Notes under the pieces: model-generated | What the model saw: only the letters and a program-made list of their open reading frames with translations | Database searches by the model: none | What the model was told of the DNA's origin: nothing | DNA from: Aphidius gifuensis | Taxonomy: Eukaryota > Arthropoda > Insecta > Hymenoptera > Braconidae | Assembly (NCBI RefSeq): GCF_014905175.1 | Contig: NC_057790.1 | Location: 20,858,469 to 20,922,468 of the forward strand | Direction of reading: 5' to 3' | Length of the DNA: 64,000 nucleotides | Program-made: the position numbers and the translations under genes | Shown here: positions 54,001 to 64,000 of the stretch, piece after piece | How the letters are laid out: each line of letters starts with the position of its first letter | Position numbering within the stretch: position 1 is the first letter of the stretch

Positions 54001-54645
54001 TATACTCACTTGTATTCATACAAACTTTGTACAATTCTTTAGCTTTTTTTAATGATAAATTTTCATCAGATGTTATATTCGACTCTAAAATATCTAAAAA
54101 AAAAAAATAAATAATAATAATTACATGAATTTTTAAATAAATTAAAACTCAAATAACTCACCTTTTAAATAATATTTTGTTCTATTATTTATAATATTCA
54201 TATAAGTCATTATATTATTTGTTTTTTGATAATTTTTTCCCCAATTACCACAAGCATATTGATAAAAATCATTGCATGGATTTGCACGTGTATCCATACC
54301 ATTAATAATTTCATTAGCTAGAAAATTTTTATTCAATTATTAAATTGTTATTATAATTTTTAAATAAATATTTAGTTTATTTATAATTACCTATATCACG
54401 ACATGTTTCAGTTTTACAAACCGGTTCATTTTCATACTTGATAGTTGCTCCTTTTGATTGCAATATGTGCATCAGTATAATTACATGAATTACAATTATT
54501 CTGTAACTTTAAAAATAATATAAAAATACATTTATTGGTTTTATAATAATTATTAATTTATATAAATATATATATGTATTTTTTTTTTGAGTTAATTTGT
54601 AGTTTTCTTGACTTACAGAAATAGGTTTTTCGCCTGGGGAATCAT
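51050..54645 (-). CDS. M13 zinc metallopeptidase (neprilysin / ECE type), 743 aa
   Basis: Secreted or ecto-acting endopeptidase that cleaves small peptides on the amino side of hydrophobic residues. Eighteen exons join in frame: 54617-54645, 54391-54506, 54162-54317, 54010-54093, 53722-53942, 53434-53649, 53250-53369, 53023-53167, 52833-52941, 52652-52742, 52401-52577, 52221-52321, 52079-52137, 51946-51997, 51839-51873, 51585-51754, 51323-51493, 51050-51229 (2232 nt with stop). Residues ~10-30 are a hydrophobic signal peptide or anchor. Then come MDTRANPCNDFYQYACGNW (~56-74), VNAY (530-533, substrate binding), the zinc motif HEISH (H572, E573, H576) in GHEISHGFDD, and ENIAD (zinc ligand E636, D640). 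The C-terminus is KCGLWY, where relatives end in CxxW. Length is normal for the family and all catalytic residues are present, so it should be active. Insect relatives include digestive, neuropeptide-degrading and venom-gland members; which this is cannot be told. Confidence 0.95.
51323..51754 (-). CDS. M13 peptidase catalytic exons
   Basis: Exon 51585-51754 opens inside GHEISHGFDDIGRRYDNNGN, giving two zinc histidines and the general-base glutamate. Exon 51323-51493 carries SENIADSTGIRAVFKAF, with the third zinc ligand glutamate and the aspartate that orients it. The family norm is GENIADNGG; here Ser and Ser-Thr replace some flanking residues without touching catalytic ones. Confidence 0.93.
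54391..54645 (-). CDS. M13 peptidase N-terminal exons (start and signal peptide)
   Basis: The first coding exon (54617-54645) begins MIPQAKNLF and its CT joins T of the next exon (54391-54506) to continue LYRIIVIHVIILMHILQ. The short N-terminus and a single hydrophobic stretch followed by SKG suggest a cleaved signal peptide, not the long cytosolic tail of membrane neprilysins. Two cysteines (VCKTETC) follow, as in the family. Confidence 0.75.
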
Positions 54646-57600
54646 CTTGGAAACTGGTTGAATTCTTTTGATATTCCACACCGAAAACTGGTGGATGATG
54701 ATAATGATGAGTCAGGGTTAACGTTCTTATTTCAATTTTTATTATTATTATTTTTTTATATATATTTGTTCTTTTTTTGTCATGTTTAATTTTGTTTTTT
54801 TTTTTTTTTTGTTCTTATCTTAAGGCAAATAATAAAAAATCTGGATTTATCGAAATGCAAAAATCTTAATAGAGGTATAATTTATGTGGAATAAAAATTA
54901 ATAATAAATAATGCTTTGGTTATTTTCCCAAAGCTTTATTTTGCTTGAATAAAAATAAATCAGTTTTTTTCTTTTTTTAATTGATATATAAAAATATAAT
55001 GAAATTCTTAAACTGGTATTTGATGCAAGTAATTAATTTATTGTCGATATAACCAGACATAATTATTGAGATGAAAAATTAATTTATTATTTTAATAAAT
55101 AATAATTTATTATTGATGCTTTGATATGATTATTTATAAATAAAATATCAACATGTTCAATTGGCACGAAAATAGTTATCTTCATTTGTCAAATGAAATA
55201 TTAATTAAATATTAATGTGTACATAATGACGTAAATTACTGATATTATTATTTCATAATTTTACGTCAATACGAGTTAAAATTATAAGATCTCACAATAC
55301 ACAAATGTTTCATCATATCATAAAATTACAAATGATAAATTATCAAGTTAATAAATTACTCAAAAATTATTCTCTTTATCTCTTTCAACTAGTTAAATAA
55401 ATAAAAAAAAAAAATCTACAATATCATTTAGAGTAATTTTTAAAATTGTTATTTACATTTAAAATTAAATTAACAACTATATAATAAATTGTAAACTTAA
55501 TTTTTCCTGTATTTGGAAAAATAAAAAAAAAAAAGAAATTTAAAAAATTGATACAATTAAAAGTAAAATATTTAAAACATTATTTATCAATATACAATAT
55601 TTTTTTTTATTTCTTCATTATTAATTAATTATTCGGTCAATGATTTAAACAATTTATAAATCATTTTTTTATCACGAATCATTGCGAGTTTGGTATCGGA
55701 TTTCCAATAACAGTCAATATATAAAATAAAAAAAAAAATAATAATATTAATAAATAATAATACTTTAAAAAAAGCATTGATAAATTATACCCGCATTTTA
55801 ATGTTATTTTAAAAATTAAAAATTAACAAGCACATGTAAATTTAAATCAGAAAATTTTTAAAAATGACATTTTAATTATTAAAGTAACGAAGAAAAAAAT
55901 TTTTTGTTTTTAAAAATTATCTAATTTTTCATTTAAAAATCACAAACACAAAGTATAAATAATTAAAAATACTGAGAAACAATAATGCTTCAAGACGATC
56001 AGCACAATCTAACAAGATAATAATCCATTTTCTCGTTAAGCTTTCTTGACGTACATAATAAAAATTTTTAAAAAACGACACAAATTTTTTATTTTTCTAT
56101 ATACATGTTTTTGTTTCATTTAATGAACATAAAGATTAAAATTAAATATACAAATAAAGAAATTTTTTTTTTTTTTCTATCAATTGTTGACCTATTTCAC
56201 ACGGTTTCGGTCTTTCGCCAATTATTTTTTCTTTTTCTAATATTGCAATCAGTCTCTCGTGAATGGCCTCTCAACATTGGCTATTTTTATTTTAAATTTT
56301 ACAATTTTTTTTTCCAAGTAATATTATGCAATTAAACGCACATTGTTTAAGTGCACATATAGTCAACAGAATAAATTAAAGATACGCAATTAATTGCGCA
56401 TATATCCATAAGTTAAATGAATATTTACATTGCGTCAATGTTAAATTTATTCTTTGCAATCGAAATTCTTAAAAAAAAATATTTCTCAAACATTTACTCA
56501 AAGATGAACAATAGTAATAAAAAAACAAAATAATAATAGTAAATTAAATTTATAAAAATATCATTGACAAGTAGATATTGAATGAAAATATGAAAAAAAA
56601 TAAAAATATTCAAAGAGAAAATAAATAAAGTGAGAATAAATTTTTATTTTTTTTTAAAAAATGTCAAAAGAAAGTGTGGCTTTAAAAACGAGAGGAGTAT
56701 TATGTGGTTCGTCAAGCAAGTTGGCATAATTTAGAATATAGATTTTTTTTTTTAAAATGAATTATTATAAAAAAAGAAAAAAAAAAACATCAAATGGACA
56801 CATTTATATGTACCGTAAATTTTACTTCACGCTTTTTAATTACGCTCGATCGTATTAACCAACATTATTATAAATTTAACATTATTTTTTTTTATTTGTT
56901 TAATTATCTCATCGAAAATTCATGGTTTTATTATACACAGGTATTATTAATTACTTTGTTAATCTCGTTGAATAATAAACGAAAAATTATTGGTATTTGG
57001 CAGTTTGTTTGTTTTTTTTTTTTTTTGAACATTTATATTGTCGAAATTTCTTTTATCATTATACTAGTATTACGTTGACATTTTTTTTTATTTAAATATA
57101 TATATATATATGTATATATAAACAACAATTTTACTACAATGAAAAATATAATCGATATTGGCTGTAAATCGAAAAAAATTTCATTGTGATAACATTCGTT
57201 TGTATTTATTTTTTTTCTGGTTCTCAATTCCAAATTGCATACAACAAATAGTTTGTAAACTCTATCAAACATAGATTTGAATTAGATAATTACACATTGT
57301 CATTTATTATTTATTTTTTATCGTTTCGAAATTATTCATTATTTGACAATGCTATTGACAAAAAGACAAACACATTTTCGATTATAACAATATACGTATT
57401 TGAATTTAAAACTTTTATATAATATTTAAATAATATAACAAACAAAAAATATATTTACATGACAACTAGAGCAAATTAATGTTCAATTTTCATTTTAATT
57501 TTTTATTTATATGTTGACCACAGGATTGAGTGTCGTTGCGGCCGATGAAACACGAGAAAATATTTTACGGCGGAAGTTCCAGACTCGACATTCAGAAGTT

Positions 57601-57862
57601 AAATTAAAAAATAAAAAAAAAAAAACGGAAATGGCTTGAGAGTCAAGTTAATAGAAATAATAAAAATAATAAAAAAAATATATATATATAATATAAGGTA
57701 GCATAAAATCATTGGCTGGAAAATTTGTGTCATCTTTGTCATTGTTTCGTTGAAGACAATATTTTGCTTGAAAAAATTCTCTGCATCGTTAATTCACATT
57801 ATATATAGTAATATTTTTTTTTTGTTTATAAAATTATAATTAATTAGATAATTAATTTTTTT
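54646..57862. other. Intergenic DNA between the M13 and PPxY genes
   Basis: The first ~80 bases are GC-richer (5' leader/promoter of the M13 gene; an AGTTTTCGG initiator-like site on the minus strand near 54690). The rest is AT-rich. A GC-richer spot at 57520-57590 lies just beyond the PPxY gene's stop and may be in its 3' UTR. No gene seen. Confidence 0.5.
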
Positions 57863-60800
57863 TTATAAATGTGCAAGAACTTCAACAGCTGCTTGAACAG
57901 GTAATGTTTGATCGCCATTAAGTATAACTGGTTCTGATTCAGTTTGTACAATTCTAACAAGATTTGCATCTTTTTTTGTTGTTGATATTGTGGCATTTGG
58001 TGTAACATTTGTACGTAAACCACAATAACTTGGTGGTCTACTTTCACGTGTACATGGTCCAACAATACTTGCTGCATTTGATCTATAAGTTGGTGGTGGT
58101 GATGATGTTGGTTGTAATCTATCTAGCAATAGTAACCGAAGCCTGTACTCTTGCATACTTGCCTATTAATAATAATAATAATAATAATAATAAATATACT
58201 TTTAACAATGTCAATGATAAATAAAAAAAAATAAATAAATAAAAAATAAACAAGAGACAACCTTGTTAAAAACGACCCAATTATTTACCTGGTAACTTGG
58301 TGGTGGTGTTCTGAACTGGAATTCCGGATAGATCATGGCCGCGTATGGATGCATTGGCCTTGCTGGTGGAATCCTTGCTGTTAAACTAAAAAAGCTACCA
58401 CAATTTTCTCGACTACTAAATCGCCATCCCAATCCACTTAGTGTCACTAACATTATTCCACTACCTGAAACAAATAAATTGCTTGATTAAAAACCATACA
58501 TGATTTTATATTTTATTTTTCATTTTATTTTCTATCTTTATCTTCTTGTTTATGTCAATACTATTTTTCTTATTTTTTTTGTAGTAAACTTACTACTGTT
58601 CTATACGTACATATTTTTTTTTATTAAACATTTTACAAGTTGATTGTAAGAAAAAAAATAAATAAATAATGACAATAACAATAATTGATAACAAGACATG
58701 AAAAACATGATCAACTTGATTAATTAAATTTTAATTCAAATTTGTTATTTAACATTTGTAAATAATATAAATATATTATGTATATGTATTAAAAGTTAGT
58801 TAAAATATGTATTATATAATGTGCATCTATTGAAATTTAAATTAAGTATAGAATATACATTTACATTGTCATTTTTTGTATTGTTGATATATTTTTTTTT
58901 TTCATTTTTATTAAACTTTTCAAATTCATCTCTATTTATCAATCTCTCTCTTTCTTTTTTTCTTTCCTTTTTTTTTTTTTTTTTTTTATACATTTTATTA
59001 TTTCTTATTGAATAGTCCTCTATCTCAATGCCGATACAACTTTCCAACAATGTATTTTGATAGAAATTGTACTGTCAGCTGTCTGTCGACGTTGTTGGAT
59101 CCAAACGACGAAATAAAATAAAATCAACCCTGGTTCTCTATTTTTTTTTTATTATACCAACATATTCACTGTGAGAATAATATTTTTTACCTCTCACTTT
59201 GTCTATTCTCTTATTCATTTATTTATCTATTGACTCACTCACTAACTCACTTTGTTTAATCTCATCCCTCAACAAAAATTTTATATAGTAATCCAATTGA
59301 ATCCTAAATTTTTTTTGATCATTTTAGATCAATTTTGATCAATATTTATCCAGGAATATTTTATTTCATACAGTTAATAATTTTGCTATATACAATATAT
59401 TTGATTTGACATTTAGAAAGTAGTCACCATTGCTAAACTCACCACACACCAATACATGAAAAAATAATTACTCAAATAATATTTAAAAAACTTTAAAAAA
59501 AAATCATTATCATAAATTTATCATTATAAATAATTCAAACAAATTATTGGATATATTTTTTTTCATAACAATAAAAGATCAATGATGTATACAATAATAA
59601 TTTTATTGTTTAAAAAATAATAAATAAATAAAATAACAGAGAGAAATTAATCATGCTATTAAATAAATCATTGACGTTTTGTAGTTTGCCTTAAATAGAA
59701 AACTGGTTCAGTCGTTAAAATAAGAACGACAAGTCAATTTCCTCAATGCAGAGTACATAGAAAAAAATATATAATAAAATAATGAAAAAAAAATATAATC
59801 AGAATTTAACAAAGAAAATTAAAAAAAAAAAACCATATACTAAGTAAAAAATTAAAAAAAAAAATAAATTCAAGGTAAATCTAGCAAACACATGAACTCC
59901 CACGTTCTTGAGAAGAGATATTTGTATTTTTAATTTTCATAGCAAGGTTAAAATTACACTAGATTTAATTAACATAAATATAAATATATGTATTTTTGTC
60001 ACGATTTTCATAAAGACACTCCACGTAAATTACATTCAAAGAAGATATTATTCTTCTTGTCTATATAATTTTTTTTTTGTCTTAATAAAAAATTAAAAAA
60101 ACACCAAGAATTAAGGTGTGATACAAGGATAAAATATACCACACCTGATCAATTGAACAAGGTTGATAATTATTGTAAAAAAAAAATAAGATAAAAAATA
60201 AATAAAATACTTTGTTTTAATCTAGCAAACATGGAGATATAAAAAAAAAACATGTGTTTACTTGGAAAAACATTGATATAGCAATTGTTTAAAAATAAAA
60301 AATAATGATTATTTGTTAGAACAAGAGAATAACATGTTTTAATGAAAAGTAAGTTGTCTATTGAACCAAAAATGCATATGCCAGATTTAGTAAAGTTAAT
60401 ACAAGTGGGTCAGGGAAGATGGGCGTGTTGCATTTACTGAGTTAGCTCTCAACCACTCACTGGATCATCATGATGATGATGATGAGGCCCCAAATCAAAA
60501 ATAGATTTGCCTTGGTTTAATTTTCTCACTTTAAATTAGCTTGATTTGTTATATACTCGTATTAAATATCATTCTATTTATAATACACACATATATGTGT
60601 TAAATTTTAGTTGAATAATAAATCTTTTTCCTTGACTTTAACATTAACCATGAAATACATTTTATTTTTCAACGATATATATTTGTATATATATTTTTAA
60701 TAATATATATAAAAGTTGGAAAAATAAATAAATTATATACTTTCTAATGGATTAATATTTCTAACGATAATTCAGACAGATAATTAGAGTTTTTTTTAAA

Positions 60801-61124
60801 AAAAAAAAAAAATATGTAAATATGCTAATTATATTTTATTGTATTTATTGATAATTTAAATAATAATAAATTAATTTTTTAAATTAATTAATAAATACAA
60901 ATAAAAAAAATACTTATATTCATTTGATTATTTTTATTATTGTTAATATATATTTACCAATCATAAGTAGTGATACAGCAACATGATCACGACCAGTTAC
61001 CCTTAGGGCACCAAGTATAGCTCCAGTTGCTGCAAAAACTAGGCCCATAATGCCAATACCAATAATAGTCCAACGACATAATGGTGAACCTAAACCACAA
61101 CATTGCTTTGGTAGTACTGCGTCT
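57863..61124 (-). CDS. Small membrane protein with PPxY motifs, N-terminus not found
   Basis: Three exons join in frame: 60958-61124, 58289-58464 and 57863-58162 (stop TAA at 57863-57865), about 213 residues. The first begins DAVLPKQCCGLGSPLCRW, then a hydrophobic segment TIIGIGIMGLVFAATGAILG. A second, across the splice, reads VAVSLLMIG then SGIMLVTLSGLGW. The tail is cytosol-like and proline-rich with three PPxY motifs (PPPSY, PPPTY, RPPSY), ligands for WW domains such as those of Nedd4-type ubiquitin ligases. I do not recognise a named ortholog; it resembles other small membrane adaptors with PPxY tails. The 60958 exon begins in phase 2, so at least one more exon lies upstream, in 61125-64000 or beyond the window. 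The call is secure as a gene, tentative in role. Confidence 0.85.
58165..58192. repeat. (AAT)n microsatellite
   Basis: About nine AAT units in the small intron of the PPxY gene, directly beside the splice acceptor of its last exon, where length changes could affect the acceptor's pyrimidine context. Confidence 0.85.
58465..60957 (-). other. Intron of the PPxY gene
   Basis: 2.5 kb, AT-rich, with a pyrimidine-rich run near 58930-58990 and a GATGAT repeat near 60471-60484. A short less AT-rich part at 60390-60500 has no supportable exon. Confidence 0.55.
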
Positions 61125-62480
61125 CTGTAACAAGAAAAATATACAAGACATCAAGTACATGTTGGTATATATAGCCGAATTGACCCACTGACACACACTT
61201 TACTCTTTTTTATTTTACTCTTTTTCTTTCTCTCTCTTTTTTTTTTTTTCATTCCTCTCTCAAGTATATATTTATTTTTATGTCCAAACGTCGTCATATT
61301 TTTCCTCAAAATATTCAAGTCTGTACACACAGACAATAAAAAATTATTTAAATATAAATATGCATTGTCATGTATTTATTAATGATTCCTTTTAAACTCA
61401 ATTATTTAATATTTAATTGTCTATTGGTATTCATGGAGAATATTCATGAAGAAATAAATGTAAATTTAGCAATATTTTTAAGTGCAATTTTACCAATGCT
61501 TAGAGAAATTTTACAAAACAAGAAAAAATACTCACAAGTATATAATGATGAACGGAATAGAAAGTGCACAGTGTGCTCTTACAAAAATTTTATATTACTT
61601 GGTAACTTTTTGTTTCCGTGTTTACTTAAAATGTACTTATATATTTAAATACCTACGCATGTGAACTGTTTTTTTTTTTTATATATTAATTTTCATTGTT
61701 TCAATGTTAAATTATAATTATTAAAAAAATTAATATTCAATTTAAATTATTTATAATGTTTTTTATGTTTATTTTTATAATTTATCAAAATGATAAATAT
61801 GTATATTTATTTATTTATATCTGTTATACTGACACAATTTACTCAACAAAAAATTTCACTTTTTCTTTTTTTACTTTTTTAAAAAAAGGTGAACAAAAAA
61901 ATATGTATAAATTAAAATGAGTATATGAAATAACAAAGAATTGATTTTTGAATATGAAAATATGGTAAAAAAATTTTATGAGCTATTTTCTTGACGTTAT
62001 TATTATTTTATTTTTTTTTTTTTTATTTTAATTTTTATATTGTTTTATGATTCAGGCAGGGAAAGTTTCAAGTATAGAATAAAAAAAAAAATATTGTATA
62101 TAAATTGTTGAAGAGAATATTTTTAGTGAATGTTATAATAAAATTATTATTGATTTATTTTTTTATTTTTTTTAATTTTCAAACAACAAACTTTGTTGCT
62201 ACATATTTATCTATCGGATGTAATATTTAGTCACGTACGAAAGATAGAATATATGAACAAAGTTAAATTCATCTATTTAATAAAAGGCGTGTCATGTTTG
62301 ACAGGAAAAGACTCATCATGAATTTATTATTATTATTTTATTTCGTTGATAAAAGTTTAGATGAAAGTTTAATTTGTTAGATACAATATAGATAACAAGT
62401 TGCTCATGTTAATTTTTTTTTTTTTTTAATAGTCATCATGTTACATTTACTCTTTGTTACTATTTGTGATTGCTTTATCG

Positions 62481-62926
62481 TTGAGAAAACTGATCGAAAT
62501 TTTTTGGTGATAATCAACAAAGTAGTGGGCCAATTGAAAGACGATAATATATTTTTTAAGATTTATCTAAAACTTGTTTATAGTTGATGTGATAATTTTC
62601 ATTGTTTGCACAATAAAATTTACACTTATAAATGACAAAATTTATTGAGTAACACAATAATTATTGTGGTACTGAAAACAAATTGTTGATAAATACTATA
62701 AAAATTGTTAAGCAGAAATTGTAACAATTTGTAATAAAATATAGTAAAAATTATTTAGCCCAGTTAAATTTGTATATAAACCATCAAAAAATATTATTAA
62801 ATATTATAAAATTAAAATTAAAATACTAGAAAAATTATTGTCTTGTATAATAATATTTTTTGTGGCCAGTATGTCAAATACAAATATGGCTTTTTATAAA
62901 CAATTTCAGTCAAAAACAGTCGGAGC
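62481..62926 (-). repeat. Dispersed repeat, copy 2 (inverted)
   Basis: Reverse complement of the repeat at about 11956-12390, beginning sharply at TTGAGAAAAC and running past the TGGCCAGTATG motif to a more diverged tail around GTCAAAAACAGTC. The two copies are 50 kb apart. Confidence 0.85.
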
Positions 62927-63101
62927 TTTTGCCACAAGATTTTATATATTAATAATATAATACAAAAAAATTTTCGTTGAATTTTATTTTTTTTCTATAT
63001 ATGTATACATAAACTCGATTCAAAGCATTGACGATGCGACAATAGGGGAAATAAGAGTGATTCACGAAAATAGAACTTGCCTGCAATTTCATTTATTCAC
63101 T

Positions 63102-63105
<4 letters not shown>

Positions 63106-63142
<37 letters not shown>
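63106..63142. repeat. (AT)n microsatellite
   Basis: An uninterrupted alternating TA run of about 37 bases. Confidence 0.95.
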
Positions 63143-63147
<5 letters not shown>

Positions 63148-64000
63148 TTTATATATATACATTTATATGTGTATAGAGTTCAATCGAAATTGGGGGAGAA
63201 TGTATATTTTCCCTGCACAAAAACAAACCAACCCCAGGATCAATTTTATCCACTGAAGCGAGAATATATATTTGGCTTCATTATTTTTTTTATGGGGTTT
63301 TTTTTTTTTTTTTTATATATAAAACTTGGTTCTGAAATGAGGATCAAGTCATGATTTAAATCTTTTTTTATGGCTATTTATTTTTAAAACTAAATTATTA
63401 GCCGATTAAATTGCTTTTTCACATGATATCATAATTGATTTTTTCTTTTTTTATATTATTGTTGAAATATTGAAATACAAAAAGATTATTATTATTCTCA
63501 TTTTATCATGACTATGACGAATTGTGAAAATTCAATTGTCACAATGCCAAATTTTATAATGAAAAAAAGAAAAAAATAAAATTATCTGAGAAATAAATTT
63601 TCATTGATGAATCCCAAAAAAAAACAAACTTTTATCAAATAAAATTTGACATAAAGAAAAAAATAAAAAATAACAAGTGTAAATTTTCAAAAAAAAAAAA
63701 AAAAACTATTCTCCTCAACAATGTCGCAGAAAATAAATAAATAAAAATTTATACATAGCTATATATATACACTAACCCAGTGACACGTGGGAAATCTTTG
63801 CCCTCGTATCACCACACTGTATTGCAATTATATATCTACCAAAGAAATTTCTCTCAGTACTTCACGTCTTCATGATGTTTGTGTCATAACAAACACGTCA
63901 GACAACAAACAAAAAAATAAATAAAATACGTATATCTATTCTCATTAGAGCCTAGTAAAATTTTAAACTATAAAAAAAAAAAAAAAAATTCAATAAAATA

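Larger units (their letters stand above)
61125..64000. other. Upstream intron or flank of the PPxY gene
   Basis: Holds the dispersed repeat copy 2 (62481-62926) and an (AT)n microsatellite at about 63106-63142. Near the right end CACGTGGGAAATC at 63784-63796 overlaps an E-box (CACGTG) and a perfect Su(H)-type site (CGTGGGAAA). I could not find the missing first exon here. Confidence 0.5.

Noticed and set aside
61151..61336. Minus-strand ORF as the missing first exon of the PPxY gene
   Set aside because: Lysine-rich low-complexity product, and it stops before the 61124 acceptor with no suitable donor in phase.

Overview
This is AT-rich insect nuclear DNA. Long A and T homopolymers are everywhere, introns have GT..AG borders, and the proteins are animal types. 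The best guess is a hymenopteran, possibly a very GC-poor parasitoid wasp such as an aphidiine braconid. That guess rests on composition and intron style only.

Layout. (1) Positions 1-40100, + strand: a rhomboid-family intramembrane serine protease gene (stet/rho type) stretched over more than 34 kb. It has two candidate alternative first coding exons (940-1052 and 5485-5660) that both join the first common exon (10724-10841) in the same phase. Core exons follow at 26510-26652, 28599-28711 and 36901-37056. A last exon at about 39731-40051 looks broken: several deletions and two in-frame stops interrupt an otherwise recognisable rhomboid C-terminus. The introns are mostly featureless AT-rich DNA with a few GC-richer islands that could be regulatory. 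They also hold a 1.47-kb inverted-repeat transposon (20186-21652) and one copy of a dispersed repeat (about 11956-12390). (2) Positions 44758-48013: a composite satellite of about 3.3 kb, grading from 123-bp to 143-bp to exactly 124-bp units and ending in four fold-back palindromes, all sharing one core. (3) Positions 49550-50942, +: a complete three-exon F-box/LRR gene. (4) Positions 51050-54645, -: a complete 18-exon M13 (neprilysin-type) zinc metallopeptidase of 743 residues, tail to tail with the F-box gene. (5) Positions 57863-61124, -: the last three exons of a small membrane protein with PPxY motifs; its N-terminus was not found. A second, nearly identical inverted copy of the 11956 repeat lies at about 62481-62926.

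The genes do not form a pathway. Rhomboid releases EGF-type ligands inside secretory membranes, the F-box protein is a presumed SCF ubiquitin-ligase adaptor, the M13 enzyme would cut peptides outside the cell, and the PPxY protein probably recruits WW-domain proteins. The most unusual items are the satellite carrying an 11-copy, strictly 124-bp-spaced AGATGGCGC motif, the damaged last rhomboid exon, the paired alternative first exons with a textbook Inr/DPE promoter, and the recently duplicated inverted repeat pair.
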